From Luzula sylvatica (lineage: Eukaryota > Streptophyta > Magnoliopsida > Poales > Juncaceae): a stretch of 64,000 nucleotides of DNA. Of this stretch, positions 1 through 13,518 are shown one piece after another. The translations under genes were made by a program, and so were the position numbers. The number at the start of each line of letters is the position of its first letter. Within the stretch, counting starts at the first letter, position 1. A model generated the notes under the pieces. The model saw only the letters and a list, made by a program, of their open reading frames with translations. It was not told where the DNA came from and searched no databases. Location: the NCBI GenBank assembly GCA_946800325.1, contig CAMPEJ010000016.1, positions 183,001-247,000 on the forward strand. The letters run 5' to 3'.

Positions 1-374
1 ATCCCCAAAGCATAAACAGATTGTTTTGAATCGAAAAACAAACTTTCTTAGTGTTTGTAAAGTTTGGTGAAATGTTATGTGGTAAAAGATACGATTCAAA
101 TGATCTCAAAATAAGTTATTTGAACTCCCCAAAGCATAAACAGATTGTTTTGAATCGAAAAACAAACTTTCTTAGTGTTTGTAAATTTTGGTGAAATGTT
201 ATGTAGTAAAAGATACGATTCAAATGATCTCAATATACGTTATTTGAACTCCCCAAAGCATAAACAGATTGTTTTGAATCGAAAAACAAACTTTCTTAGT
301 GTTTGTAAATTTTGGTGAAATGTTATGTAGTAAAAGATACGATTCAAATGATCTCAAAATACGTTATTTGAACT
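1..374. repeat. Partial HOR copy at left edge (J K L)
   Basis: Three monomers (from 3, 127 and 251) with the J, K and L signatures (AAAGTTTGG and AATAAG; CAATATACG; plain GTAG) precede the first M monomer. They match the end of the 22-mer order, so the array continues to the left of this window. Confidence 0.8.
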
Positions 375-3102
375 CCCCAAAGCATAAACAGATTGTTTTG
401 AACCGAAAAACAAACTTTCTTAGTGTTTGTAAATTTTGGTGAAATGTTATGTTGTAAAAGATACGATTTGAATGATCTAAAAATATGTTATTTGAACTCC
501 CCAAAGCATAGACAAATTGTTTTGAATCGAAAAACAAACTTTCTTAATGTTTGTAAATTTTGGTGAAATGTTATGTAGTAAAACATACGATTCAAATGAT
601 CTCAAAATACGTTATTTGAACTCCCCAAAGCATAAACAGATTGTTTTGAATCGAAAAACAAACTTTCTTAGTGTTTGTAAATTTTGGTGAAATGTTATGT
701 GGTAAAAGATACGATTCAAATGATCTCTAAATACGTTATTTGAACTCCCCAAAGCATAAACAAATTGTTTTGAATCGAAAAACAAACTTTCTTAGTGTTT
801 GTAAATTTTTGTGAAATGTTATGTGGTAAAAGATACGATTCCAATGATCTCAAAATACGTTATTTGAACTCCCCAAAGCATAAACATATTGTTTTGAATC
901 GAAAAACAAACTTTCTTAGTGTTTGTAAATTTTGGTGAAATGTTATGTGGTAAAAGATACGATTCAAATGATCTCAAAATACATTATTTGAACTCCCCAA
1001 AGCAGAAACAGATTGTTTTGAATCGAAAAACAAACTTTCTTAGTGTTTGTAAATTTTGGTGAAATGTTATGTAGTAAAAGATACGATTCAAATGATCTCA
1101 AAATACGTCATTTGAACTCCCCAAAGCACAAACAGATTGTTTTGAATCGAAAAACAAACTTTCTTAGTGTTTGTAAATTTTGGTGAAATGTTATGTGGTA
1201 AAAGATACGATTCGAATGATCTAGAAATATGTTATTTGAACTCCCCAAAGCATAAACAAATTGTTTTGATTCGAAAAACAAACTTTCTTAGTGTTTGTAA
1301 ATTTTGGTGAAATGTTATGTAGTAAACGATACGATTCAAATGATCTCAAAATACGTTATTTGAACTCCCCAAAGCATAAACAGATTGTTTTGAATCGAAA
1401 ATTAAACTTTCTTAGTGTTTGTAAATTTTGGTGAAATGTTATGTGGTAAAAGATACGATTCAAATGATCTCAAAATACGTTATTTGAAATCCCCAAAGCA
1501 TAAACAGATTGTTTTGAATCGAAAAACAAACTTTCTTAGTGTTTGTAAATTTTGGTGAAATGTTATGTAGTAAAAGATACGATTCAAATGATCTCAAAAT
1601 ACGTTATTTGAAATCCCCAAAGCATAAACAGATTGTTTTGAATCGAAAAACAAACTTTCTTAGTGTTTGTAAATTTTGGTGAAATGTTATGTGGTAAAAG
1701 ATACGATTCAAATTATCTCAAAAAACATTATTTGAACTCCCCAAAGCAGAAACAGATTGTTTTGAATCGAAAAACAAGCTTTCTTAGTGTTAGTAAATTT
1801 TGGTGAAATGTTATGTAGTAAAAGATACGATTCAAATGATCTCAAAATACGTTATTTGAACTCCCCAAAGCATAAACAGATTGTTTTGAATCGAAAAACA
1901 AACTTTCTTAGTGTTTGTAAATTTTGGTGAAATGTTATGTAGTAAAAGATACGATTCCAATGATCTCAAAATACGTTATTTGAACTCCCCAAAGCATAAA
2001 CAGATTGTTTTGAATCGAAAAACAAACTTTCTTAGTGTTTGTAAATTTTGGTGAAATGTTATGTGGTAAAAGATACGATTCGAATGATCTACAAATACGT
2101 TATTTGAACTCCCCAAAGCATAAACAGATTGTTTTGAATCGAAAATTAAACTTTCTTAGTGTTTGTAAATTTTGGTGAAATGTTATGTGGTAAAAGATAC
2201 GATTCAAATGATCTCAAAATACGTTATTTGAAATCCCCAAAGCATAAACAGATTGTTTTGAATCGAAAAACAAACTTTCTTAGTGTTTGTAAAGTTTGGT
2301 GAAATGTTATGTGGTAAAAGATACGATTCAAATGATCTCAAAATAAGTTATTTGAACTCCCCAAAGCATAAACAGATTGTTTTGAATCGAAAAACAAACT
2401 TTCTTAGTGTTTGTAAATTTTGGTGAAATGTTATGTAGTAAAAGATACGATTCCAATGATCTCAAAATACGTTATTTGAACTCCCCAAAGCATAAACAAA
2501 TTGTTTTGAATCGAAAAACAAACTTTCTTAGTGTTTGTAAATTTTGGTGAAATGTTATGTGGTAAAAGATACGATTCGAATGATCTACAAATAGGTTATT
2601 TGAACTCCCCAAAGCATAAACAGATTGTTTTGAATCGAAAATTAAACTTTCTTAGTGTTTGTAAATTTTGGTGAAATGTTATGTGGTAAAAGATACGATT
2701 CAAATGATCTCAAAATACGTTATTTGAAATCCCCAAAGCATAAACAGATTGTTTTGAATCGAAAAACAAACTTTCTTAGTGTTTGTAAAGTTTGGTGAAA
2801 TGTTATGTGGTAAAAGATACGATTCAAATGATCTCAAAATAAGTTATTTGAACTCCCCAAAGCATAAACAGATTGTTTTGAATCGAAAAACAAACTTTCT
2901 TAGTGTTTGTAAATTTTGGTGAAATGTTATGTAGTAAAAGATACGATTCAAATGATCTCAATATAAGTTATTTGAACTCCCCAAAGCATAAACAGATTGT
3001 TTTGAATCGAAAAACAAACTTTCTTAGTGTTTGTAAATTTTGGTGAAATGTTATGTAGTAAAAGATACAATTCAAATGATCTCAAAATACGTTATTTGAA
3101 CT
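375..3102. repeat. Complete 22-monomer HOR copy (2,728 bp)
   Basis: Reads M N O P Q R S T U V W X Y Z U J Y Z U J K L. I use it as the type copy. Its bounds are the M monomers at 375 and 3103, each with GAACCG, GTTG and GATTTGAATGATCTAAAAATATG. Copy-specific changes include a CTAGAAATATG form of S near 1221 and a CAAGCTTTC near 1774. Confidence 0.85.
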
Positions 3103-5582
3103 CCCCAAAGCATAAACAGATTGTTTTGAACCGAAAAACAAACTTTCTTAGTGTTTGTAAATTTTGGTGAAATGTTATGTTGTAAAAGATACGATTTGAA
3201 TGATCTAAAAATATGTTATTTGAACTCCCCAAAGCATAGACAAATTGTTTTGAATCGAAAAACAAACTTTCTTAGTGTTTGTAAATTTTGGTGAAATGTT
3301 ATGTAGTAAAACATACGATTCAAATGATCTCAAAATACGTTATTTGAACTCCCCAAAGCATAAACAAATTGTTTTGAATCGAAAAACAAACTTTCTTAGT
3401 GTTTGTAAATTTTGGTGAAATGTTATGTGGTAAAAGATACGATTCAAATGATCTCTAAATACGTTATTTGAACTCCCCAAAGCATAAACAAATTGTTTTG
3501 AATCGAAAAACAAACTTTCTTAGTGTTTGTAAATTTTTGTGAAATGTTATGTGGTAAAAGATACGATTCCAATGATCTCAAAATACGTTATTTGAACTCC
3601 CCAAAGCATAAACAGATTGTTTTGAATCGAAAAACAAACTTTCTTAGTGTTTGTAAATTTTGGTGAAATGTTATGTGGTAAAAGATACGATTCAAATGAT
3701 CTCAAAATACATTATTTGAACTCCCCAAAGCAGAAACAGATTGTTTTGAATAGAAAAACAAACTTTCTTAGTGTTTGTAAATTTTGGTGAAATGTTATGT
3801 AGTAAAAGATACGATTCAAATGATCTCAAAATACGTTATTTGAACTCCCCAAAGCACAAACAGATTGTTTTGAATCGAAAAACAAACTTTCTTAGTGTTT
3901 GTAAATTTTGGTGAAATGTTATGTGGTAAAAGATACGATTCGAATGATCTACAAATATGTTATTTGAACTCCCCAAAGCATAAACAAATCGTTTTGATTC
4001 GAAAAACAAACTTTCTTAGTGTTTGTAAATTTTGGTGAAATGTTATGTAGTAAAAGATACGATTCAAATGATCTCAAAATACGTTATTTGAACTCCCCAA
4101 AGCATAAACAGATTGTTTTGAATCGAAAATTAAACTTTCTTAGTGTTTGTAAATTTTGGTGAAATGTTATGTGGTAAAAGATACGATTCAAATGATCTCA
4201 AAATACGTTATTTGAAATCCCCAAAGCATAAACAGATTGTTTTGAATCGAAAAACAAACTTTCTTAGTGTTTGTAAATTTTGGTGAAATGTTATGTAGTA
4301 AAAGATACGATTCAAATGATCTCAAAATACGTTATTTGAAATCCCCAAAGCATAAACAGATTGTTTTGAATCGAAAAACAAACTTTCTTAGTGTTTGTAA
4401 ATTTTGGTGAAATGTTATGTGGTAAAAGATACGATTCAAATGATCTCAAAATACATTATTTGAACTCCCCAAAGCAGAAACAGATTGTTTTGAATCGAAA
4501 AACAAACTTTCTTAGTGTTAGTAAATTTTGGTGAAATGTTATGTAGTAAAAGATACGATTCAAATGATCTCAAAATACGTTATTTGAACTCCCCAAAGCA
4601 TAAACAGATTGTTTTGAATCGAAAAACAAACTTTCTTAGTGTTTGTAAATTTTGGTGAAATGTTATGTAGTAAAAGATACGATTCCAATGATCTCAAAAT
4701 ACGTTATTTGAACTCCCCAAAGCATAAACAGATTGTTTTGAATCGAAAAACAAACTTTCTTAGTGTTTGTAAATTTTGGTGAAATGTTATGTGGTAAAAG
4801 ATACGATTCGAATGATCTACAAATACGTTATTTGAACTCCCCAAAGCATAAACAGATTGTTTTGAATCGAAAATTAAACTTTCTTAGTGTTTGTAAATTT
4901 TGGTGAAATGTTATGTGGTAAAAGATACGATTCAAATGATCTCAAAATACGTTATTTGAAATCCCCAAAGCATAAACAGATTGTTTTGAATCGAAAAACA
5001 AACTTTCTTAGTGTTTGTAATGTTTGGTGAAATGTTATGTGGTAAAAGATACGATTCAAATGATCTCAAAATAAGTTATTTGAACTCCCCAAAGCATAAA
5101 CAGATTGTTTTGAATCGAAAAACAAACTTTCTTAGTGTTTGTAAATTTTGGTGAAATGTTATGTAGTAAAAGATACGATTCCAATGATCTCAAAATACGT
5201 TATTTGAACTCCCCAAAGCATAAACAGATTGTTTTGAATCGAAAAACAAACTTTCTTAGTGTTTGTAAATTTTGGTGAAATGTTATGTGGTAAAAGATAC
5301 GATTCAAATGATCTCAAAATACGTTATTTGAACTCCCCAAAGCGTAAACAGATTGTTTTGAATCGAAAAACAAACTTTCTTAATGTTTGTAAATTTTGGT
5401 GAAATGTTATGTGGTAAAAGATACGATTCAAATGATCTCAATATACGTTATTTGAACTCCCCAAAGCATAAACAGATAGTTTTGAATCGAAAAACAAACT
5501 TTCTTAGTGTTTGTAAATTTTGGTGAAATGTTATGTAGTAAAAGATACGATTCAAATTATCTCAAAATACGTTATTTGAACT
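3103..5582. repeat. 20-monomer HOR copy (2,480 bp)
   Basis: Reads M N O P Q R S T U V W X Y Z U J Y A K L. It lacks the second Z U J and carries a plain A instead. Private markers are GAATAG at 3751, CAAATCG near 3987, GTAATGTTTGG near 5017, TTAATGTTTG near 5391 and AGATAGTTTTG near 5475. All of these recur 7,936 bp downstream. Confidence 0.85.
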
Positions 5583-8310
5583 CCCCAAAGCATAAACATA
5601 TTGTTTTGAACCGAAAAACAAACTTTCTTAGTGTTTGTAAATTTTGGTGAAATGTTATGTTGTAAAAGATACGATTTGAATGATCTAAAAATATGTTATT
5701 TGAATTCCCCAAAGCATAGACAAATTGTTTTGAATCGAAAAACAAACTTTCTTAGTGTTTGTAAATTTTGGTGAAATGTTATGTAGTAAAACATACGATT
5801 CAAATGATCTCAAAATACGTTATTTGAACTCCCCAAAGCATAAACAGATTGTTTTGAATCGAAAAACAAACTTTCTTAGTGTTTGTAAATTTTGGTGAAA
5901 TGTTATGTGGTAAAAGATACGATTCAAATGATCTCAAAATACATTATTTGAACTCCCCAAAGCAGAAACAGATTGTTTTGAATCGAAAAACAAACTTTCT
6001 TAGTGTTTGTAAATTTTGGTGAAATGTTATGTAGTAAAAGATACGATTCAAATGATCTCAAAATACGTTATTTGAACTCCCCAAAGCACAAACAGATTGT
6101 TTTGAATCGAAAAACAAACTTTCTTAGTGTTTGTAAATTTTGGTGAAATGTTATGTGGTAAAAGATACGATTCGAATGATCTACAAATATGTTATTTGAA
6201 CTCCCCAAAGCATAAACAAATTGTTTTGATTCGAAAAACAAACTTTCTTAGTGTTTGTAAATTTTGGTGAAATGTTATGTAGTAAACGATACGATTCAAA
6301 TGATCTCAAAATATGTTATTTGAACTCCCCAAAGCATAAACAGATTGTTTTGAATCGAAAATTAAACTTTCTTAGTGTTTGTAAATTTTGGTGAAATGTT
6401 ATGTGGTAAAAGATACGATTCAAATGATCTCAAAATACGTTATTTGAAATCCCCAAAGCATAAACAGATTGTTTTGAATCGAAAAACAAACTTTCTTAGT
6501 GTTTGTAAATTTTGGTGACATGTTATGTAGTAAAAGATACGATTCAAATGATCTCAAAATACGTTATTTGAAATCCCCAAAGCATAAACAGATTGTTTTG
6601 AATCGAAAAACAAACTTTCTTAGTGTTTGTAAATTTTGGTGAAATGTTATGTGGTAAAAGATACGATTCAAATGATCTCAAAATACATTATTTGAACTCC
6701 CCAAAGCAGAAACAGATTGTTTTGAATCGAAAAACAAACTTTCTTAGTGTTAGTAAATTTTGGTGAAATGTTATGTAGTAAAAGATACGATTCAAATGAT
6801 CTCAAAATACGTTATTTGAACTCCCCAAAGCATAAACAGATTGTTTTGAATCGAAAAACAAACTTTCTTAGTGTTTGTAAATTTTGGTGAAATGTTATGT
6901 GGTAAAAGATACGATTCAAATGATCTCAAAATACATTATTTGAACTCCCCAAAGCAGAAACAGATTGTTTTGAATAGAAAAACAAACTTTCTTAGTGTTT
7001 GTAAATTTTGGTGAAATGTTATGTGGTAAAAGATACGATTCAAATGATCTCAAAATACATTATTTGAACTCCCCAAAGCAGAAACAGATTGTTTTGAATC
7101 GAAAAACAAACTTTCTTAGTGTTAGTAAATTTTGGTGAAATGTTATGTAGTAAAAGATACGATTCCAATGATCTCAAAATACGTTATTTGAACTCCCCAA
7201 AGCATAAACAGATTGTTTTGAATCGAAAAACAAACTTTCTTAGTGTTTGTAAATTTTGGTGAAATGTTATGTGGTAAAAGATACGATTCGAATGATCTAC
7301 AAATACGTTATTTGAACTCCCCAAAGCATAAACAGATTGTTTTGAATCGAAAATTAAACTTTCTTAGTGTTTGTAAATTTTGGTGAAATGTTATGTGGTA
7401 AAAGATACGATTCAAATGATCTCAAAATACGTTATTTGAAATCCCCAAAGCATAAACAGATTGTTTTGAATCGAAAAACAAACTTTCTTAGTGTTGGTAA
7501 AGTTTGGTGAAATGTTATGTGGTAAAAGATACGATTCAAATGATCTCAAAATAAGTTATTTGAACTCCCCAAAGCATAAACAGATTGTTTTGAATCGAAA
7601 AACAAACTTTCTTAGTGTTTGTAAATTTTGGTGAAATGTTATGTAGTAAAAGATACGATTCCAATGATCTCAAAATACGTTATTTGAACTCCCCAAAGCA
7701 TAAACAGATTGTTTTGAATCGAAAAACAAACTTTCTTAGTGTTTGTAAATTTTGGTGAAATGTTATGTGGTAAAAGATACGATTCGAATGATCTACAAAT
7801 AGGTTATTTGAACTCCCCAAAGCATATACAGATTGTTTTGAATCGAAAATTAAACTTTCTTAGTGTTTGTAAATTTTGGTGAAATGTTATGTGGTAAAAG
7901 ATACGATTCAAATGATCTCAAAATACGTTATTTGAAATCCCCAAAGCATAAACAGATTGTTTTGAATCGAAAAACAAACTTTCTTAGTGTTTGTAAAGTT
8001 TGGTGAAATGTTATGTGGTAAAAGATACGATTCAAATGATCTCAAAATAAGTTATTTGAACTCCCCAAAGCATAAACAGATTGTTTTGAATCGAAAAACA
8101 AACTTTCTTAGTGTTTGTAAATTTTGGTGAAATGTTATGTAGTAAAAGATACGATTCAAATGATCTCAATATACGTTATTTGAACTCCCCAAAGCATAAA
8201 CAGATTGTTTTGAATCGAAAAACAAACTTTCTTAGTGTTTGTAAATTTTAGTGAAATGTTATGTAGTAAAAGATACGATTCAAATGATCTCAAAATACGT
8301 TATTTGAACT
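5583..8310. repeat. Rearranged 22-monomer HOR copy
   Basis: Starts M N and then goes straight to a Q-type monomer, so O and P are missing. After X it carries two extra ATACATT monomers (6823 and 6947, the second with GAATAG) and an X/Y mixed monomer at 7071 (GTTAGTAA plus TTCCAAT). It then runs Z U J Y Z U J K L. The order is matched at 13519-16246. Confidence 0.8.
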
Positions 8311-11038
8311 CCCCAAAGCATAAACAGATTGTTTTGAACCGAAAAACAAACTTTCTTAGTGTTTGTAAATTTTGGTGAAATGTTATGTTGTAAAAGATAC
8401 GATTTGAATGATCTAAAAATATGTTATTTGAACTCCCCAAAGCATAGACAAATTGTTTTGAATCGAAAAACAAACTTTCTTAGTGTTTGTAAATTTTGGT
8501 GAAATGTTATGTAGTAAAACATACGATTCAAATGATCTCAAAATACGTTATTTGAACTCCCCAAAGCACAAACAGATTGTTTTGAATCGAAAAACAAACT
8601 TTCTTAGTGTTTGTAAATTTTGGTGAAATGTTATGTGGTAAAAGATACGATTCGAATGATCTACAAATATGTTATTTGAACTCCCCAAAGCATAAACAAA
8701 TTGTTTTGATTCGAAAAACAAACTTTCTTAGTGTTTGTAAATTTTGGTGAAATGTTATGTAGTAAACGATACGATTCAAATGATCTCAAAATACGTTATT
8801 TGAACTCCCCAAAGCATAAACAGATTGTTTTGAATCGAAAATTAAACTTTCTTAGTGTTTGTAAATTTTGGTGAAATGTTATGTGGTAAAAGATACGATT
8901 CAAATGATCTCAAAATACGTTATTTGAAATCCCCAAAGCATAAACAGATTGTTTTGAATCGAAAAACAAACTTTCTTAGTGTTTGTAAATTTTGGTGAAA
9001 TGTTATGTGGTAAAAGATACGATTCAAATGATCTCAAAATACGTTATTTGAAATCCCCAAAGCATAAACAGATTGTTTTGAATCGAAAAACAAACTTTCT
9101 TAGTGTTTGTAAATTTTGGTGAAATGTTATGTGGTAAAAGATACGATTCAAATGATCTCAAAAAACATTATTTGAACTCCCCAAAGCAGAAACAGATTGT
9201 TTTGAATCGAAAAACAAACTTTCTTAGTGTTAGTAAATTTTGGTGAAATGTTATGTAGTAAAAGATACGATTCAAATGATCTCAAAATACGTTATTTGAA
9301 CTCCCCAAAGCATAAACAGATTGTTTTGAATCGAAAAACAAACTTTCTTAGTGTTTGTAAATTTTGGTGAAATGTTATGTAGTAAAAGATACGATTCAAA
9401 TGATCTCAAAATACGTTATTTGAACTCCCCAAAGCATAAACAGATTGTTTTGAACCGAAAAACAAACTTTCTTAGTGTTTGTAAATTTTGGTGAAATGTT
9501 ATGTTGTAAAAGATACGATTTGAATGATCTAAAAATATGTTATTTGAACTCCCCAAAGCATAGACAAATTGTTTTGAATCGAAAAACAAACTTTCTTAGT
9601 GTTTGTAAATTTTGGTGAAATGTTATGTAGTAAAACATACGATTCAAATGATCTCAAAATACGTTATTTGAACTCCCCAAAGCATAAACAAATTGTTTTG
9701 AATCGAAAAACAAACTTTCTTAGTGTTTGTAAATTTTGGTGAAATGTTATGTAGTAAAAGATACGATTCAAATGATCTCAATATACGTTATTTGAACTCC
9801 CCAAAGCATAAACAGATTGTTTTGAATCGAAAAACAAACTTTCTTAGTGTTTGTAAATTTTAGTGAAATGTTATGTAGTAAAAGATACGATTCAAATGAT
9901 CTCAAAATACGTTATTTGAACTCCCCAAAGCATAAACAGATTGTTTTGAACCGAAAAACAAACTTTCTTAGTGTTTGTAAATTTTGGTGAAATGTTATGT
10001 TGTAAAAGATACGATTTGAATGATCTAAAAATATGTTATTTGTACTCCCCAAAGCATAGACAAATTGTTTTGAATCGAAAAACAAACTTTCTTAGTGTTT
10101 GTAAATTTTGGTGAAATGTTATGTAGTAAAACATACGATTCAAATGATCTCAAAATACGTTATTTGAACTCCCCAAAGCACAAACAGATTGTTTTGAATC
10201 GAAAAACAAACTTTCTTAGTGTTTGTAAATTTTGGTGAAATGTTATGTGGTAAAAGATACGATTCGAATGATCTACAAATATGTTATTTGAACTCCCCAA
10301 AGCATAAACAAATTGTTTTGATTCGAAAAACAAACTTTCTTAGTGTTTGTAAATTTTGGTGAAATGTTATGTAGTAAACGATACGATTCAAATGATCTCA
10401 AAATACGTTATTTGAAGTCCCCAAAGCATAAACAGATTGTTTTGAATCGAAAATTAAACTTTCTTAGTGTTTGTAAATTTTGGTGAAATGTTATGTTCTA
10501 AAAGATACGATTCAAATGATCTCAAAATACGTTATTTGAAATCCCCAAAGCATAAACAGATTGTTTTGAATCGAAAAACAAACTTTCTTAGTGTTTGTAA
10601 ATTTTGGTGAAATGTTATGTGGTAAAAGATACGATTCAAATGATCTCAAAATACGTTATTTGAAATCCCCAAAGCATAAACAGATTGTTTTGAATCGAAA
10701 AACAAACTTTCTTAGTGTTTGTAAATTTTGGTGAAATGTTATGTGGTAAAAGATACGATTCAAATGATCTCAAAAAACATTATTTGAACTCCCCAAAGCA
10801 GAAACAGATTGTTTTGAATCGAAAAACAAACTTTCTTAGTGTTAGTAAATTTTGGTGAAATGTTATGTAGTAAAAGATACGATTCAAATGATCTCAAAAT
10901 ACGTTATTTGAACTCCCCAAAGCATAAACAGATTGTTTTGAATCGAAAAACAAACTTTCTTAGTGTTTGTAAATTTTGGTGAAATGTTATGTAGTAAAAG
11001 ATACGATTCAAATGATCTCAAAATACGTTATTTGAACT
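8311..11038. repeat. HOR segment rebuilt from M N S T U V W X L units
   Basis: Its total length equals 22 monomers, but the order is M N S T U V W X L, M N O/K L, M N S T U V W X L, with M monomers at 8311, 9427 and 9923. The interior is explained by the 13-monomer tandem duplication listed separately. The equal length is a coincidence of two rearrangements and not a conserved HOR. Confidence 0.75.
9675..9798. repeat. Hybrid O/K monomer at a duplication junction
   Basis: The left part has CAAATTG as in class O (which normally follows N). The right part has GTAG and CAATATACG as in class K. This is what an unequal crossover within a monomer would leave, and it sits exactly between the two 13-monomer copies. 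Confidence 0.7.
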
Positions 11039-13518
11039 CCCCAAAGCATAAACAGATTGTTTTGAACCGAAAAACAAACTTTCTTAGTGTTTGTAAATTT
11101 TGGTGAAATGTTATGTTGTAAAAGATACGATTTGAATGATCTAAAAATATGTTATTTGAACTCCCCAAAGCATAGACAAATTGTTTTGAATCGAAAAACA
11201 AACTTTCTTAGTGTTTGTAAATTTTGGTGAAATGTTATGTAGTAAAACATACGATTCAAATGATCTCAAAATACGTTATTTGAACTCCCCAAAGCATAAA
11301 CAAATTGTTTTGAATCGAAAAACAAACTTTCTTAGTGTTTGTAAATTTTGGTGAAATGTTATGTGGTAAAAGATACGATTCAAATGATCTCTAAATACGT
11401 TATTTGAACTCCCCAAAGCATAAACAAATTGTTTTGAATCGAAAAACAAACTTTCTTAGTGTTTGTAAATTTTTGTGAAATGTTATGTGGTAAAAGATAC
11501 GATTCCAATGATCTCAAAATACGGTATTTGAACTCCCCAAAGCATAAACAGATTGTTTTGAATCGAAAAACAAACTTTCTTAGTGTTTGTAAATTTTGGT
11601 GAAATGTTATGTGGCAAAAGATACGATTCAAATGATCTCAAAATACATTATTTGAACTCCCCAAAGCAGAAACAGATTGTTTTGAATAGAAAAACAAACT
11701 TTCTTAGTGTTTGTAAATTTTGGTGAAATGTTATGTAGTAAAAGATACGATTCAAATGATCTCAAAATACGTTATTTGAACTCCCCAAAGCACAAACAGA
11801 TTGTTTTGAATCGAAAAACAAACTTTCTTAGTGTTTGTAAATTTTGGTGAAATGTTATGTGGTAAAAGATACGATTCGAATGATCTACAAATATGTTATT
11901 TGAACTCCCCAAAGCATAAACAAATCGTTTTGATTCGAAAAACAAACTTTCTTAGTGTTTGTAAATTTTGGTGAAATGTTATGTAGTAAAAGATACGATT
12001 CAAATGATCTCAAAATACGTTATTTGAACTCCCCAAAGCATAAACAGATTGTTTTGAATCGAAAATTAAACTTTCTTAGTGTTTGTAAATTTTGGTGAAA
12101 TGTTATGTGGTAAAAGATACGATTCAAATGATCTCAAAATACGTTATTTGAAATCCCCAAAGCATAAACAGATTGTTTTGAATCGAAAAACAAACTTTCT
12201 TAGTGTTTGTAAATTTTGGTGAAATGTTATGTAGTAAAAGATACGATTCAAATGATCTCAAAATACGTTATTTGAAATCCCCAAAGCATAAACAGATTGT
12301 TTTGAATCGAAAAACAAACTTTCTTAGTGTTTGTAAATTTTGGTGAAATGTTATGTGGTAAAAGATACGATTCAAATGATCTCAAAATACATTATTTGAA
12401 CTCCCCAAAGCAGAAACAGATTGTTTTGAATCGAAAAACAAACTTTCTTAGTGTTAGTAAATTTTGGTGAAATGTTATGTAGTAAAAGATACGATTCAAA
12501 TGATCTCAAAATACGTTATTTGAACTCCCCAAAGCATAAACAGATTGTTTTGAATCGAAAAACAAACTTTCTTAGTGTTTGTAAATTTTGGTGAAATGTT
12601 ATGTAGTAAAAGATACGATTCCAATGATCTCAAAATACGTTATTTGAACTCCCCAAAGCATAAACAGATTGTTTTGAATCGAAAAACAAACTTTCTTAGT
12701 GTTTGTAAATTTTGGTGAAATGTTATGTGGTAAAAGATACGATTCGAATGATCTACAAATACGTTATTTGAACTCCCCAAAGCATAAACAGATTGTTTTG
12801 AATCGAAAATTAAACTTTCTTAGTGTTTGTAAATTTTGGTGAAATGTTATGTGGTAAAAGATACGATTCAAATGATCTCAAAATACGTTATTTGAAATCC
12901 CCAAAGCATAAACAGATTGTTTTGAATCGAAAAACAAACTTTCTTAGTGTTTGTAATGTTTGGTGAAATGTTATGTGGTAAAAGATACGATTCAAATGAT
13001 CTCAAAATAAGTTATTTGAACTCCCCAAAGCATAAACAGATTGTTTTGAATCGAAAAACAAACTTTCTTAGTGTTTGTAAATTTTGGTGAAATGTTATGT
13101 AGTAAAAGATACGATTCCAATGATCTCAAAATACGTTATTTGAACTCCCCAAAGCATAAACAGATTGTTTTGAATCGAAAAACAAACTTTCTTAGTGTTT
13201 GTAAATTTTGGTGAAATGTTATGTGGTAAAAGATACGATTCAAATGATCTCAAAATACGTTATTTGAACTCCCCAAAGCATAAACAGATTGTTTTGAATC
13301 GAAAAACAAACTTTCTTAATGTTTGTAAATTTTGGTGAAATATTATGTGGTAAAAGATACGATTCAAATGATCTCAATATACGTTATTTGAACTCCCCAA
13401 AGCATAAACAGATAGTTTTGAATCGAAAAACAAACTTTCTTAGTGTTTGTAAATTTTGGTGAAATGTTATGTAGTAAAAGATACGATTCAAATGATCTCA
13501 AAATACGTTATTTGAACT
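11039..13518. repeat. 20-monomer HOR copy, duplicate of 3103-5582
   Basis: Same order as 3103-5582 at an offset of 7,936 bp (64 monomers). It shares GAATAG (11687), CAAATCG, GTAATGTTTGG (near 12953), TTAATGTTTG and AGATAG (13411). It differs at scattered single bases, for example TGGCAAAAG near 11613 here only, and AGCGTAAAC near 5341 in the upstream copy only. Confidence 0.85.

Larger units (their letters stand above)
8063..11286. repeat. Tandem duplication of 13 monomers (1,612 bp x 2)
   Basis: Copy 1 is 8063-9674 and copy 2 is 9675-11286. Both contain the rare change TTTTAGTG (near 8246 and 9858, exactly 1,612 apart) and the M-to-M spacings 8311/9923 and 9427/11039. Copy 2 has its own later changes: GTACTCCCC near 10041, GAAGTCCCC near 10416 and GTTCTAAAAG near 10497. 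The join is the hybrid monomer at 9675. Confidence 0.8.
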
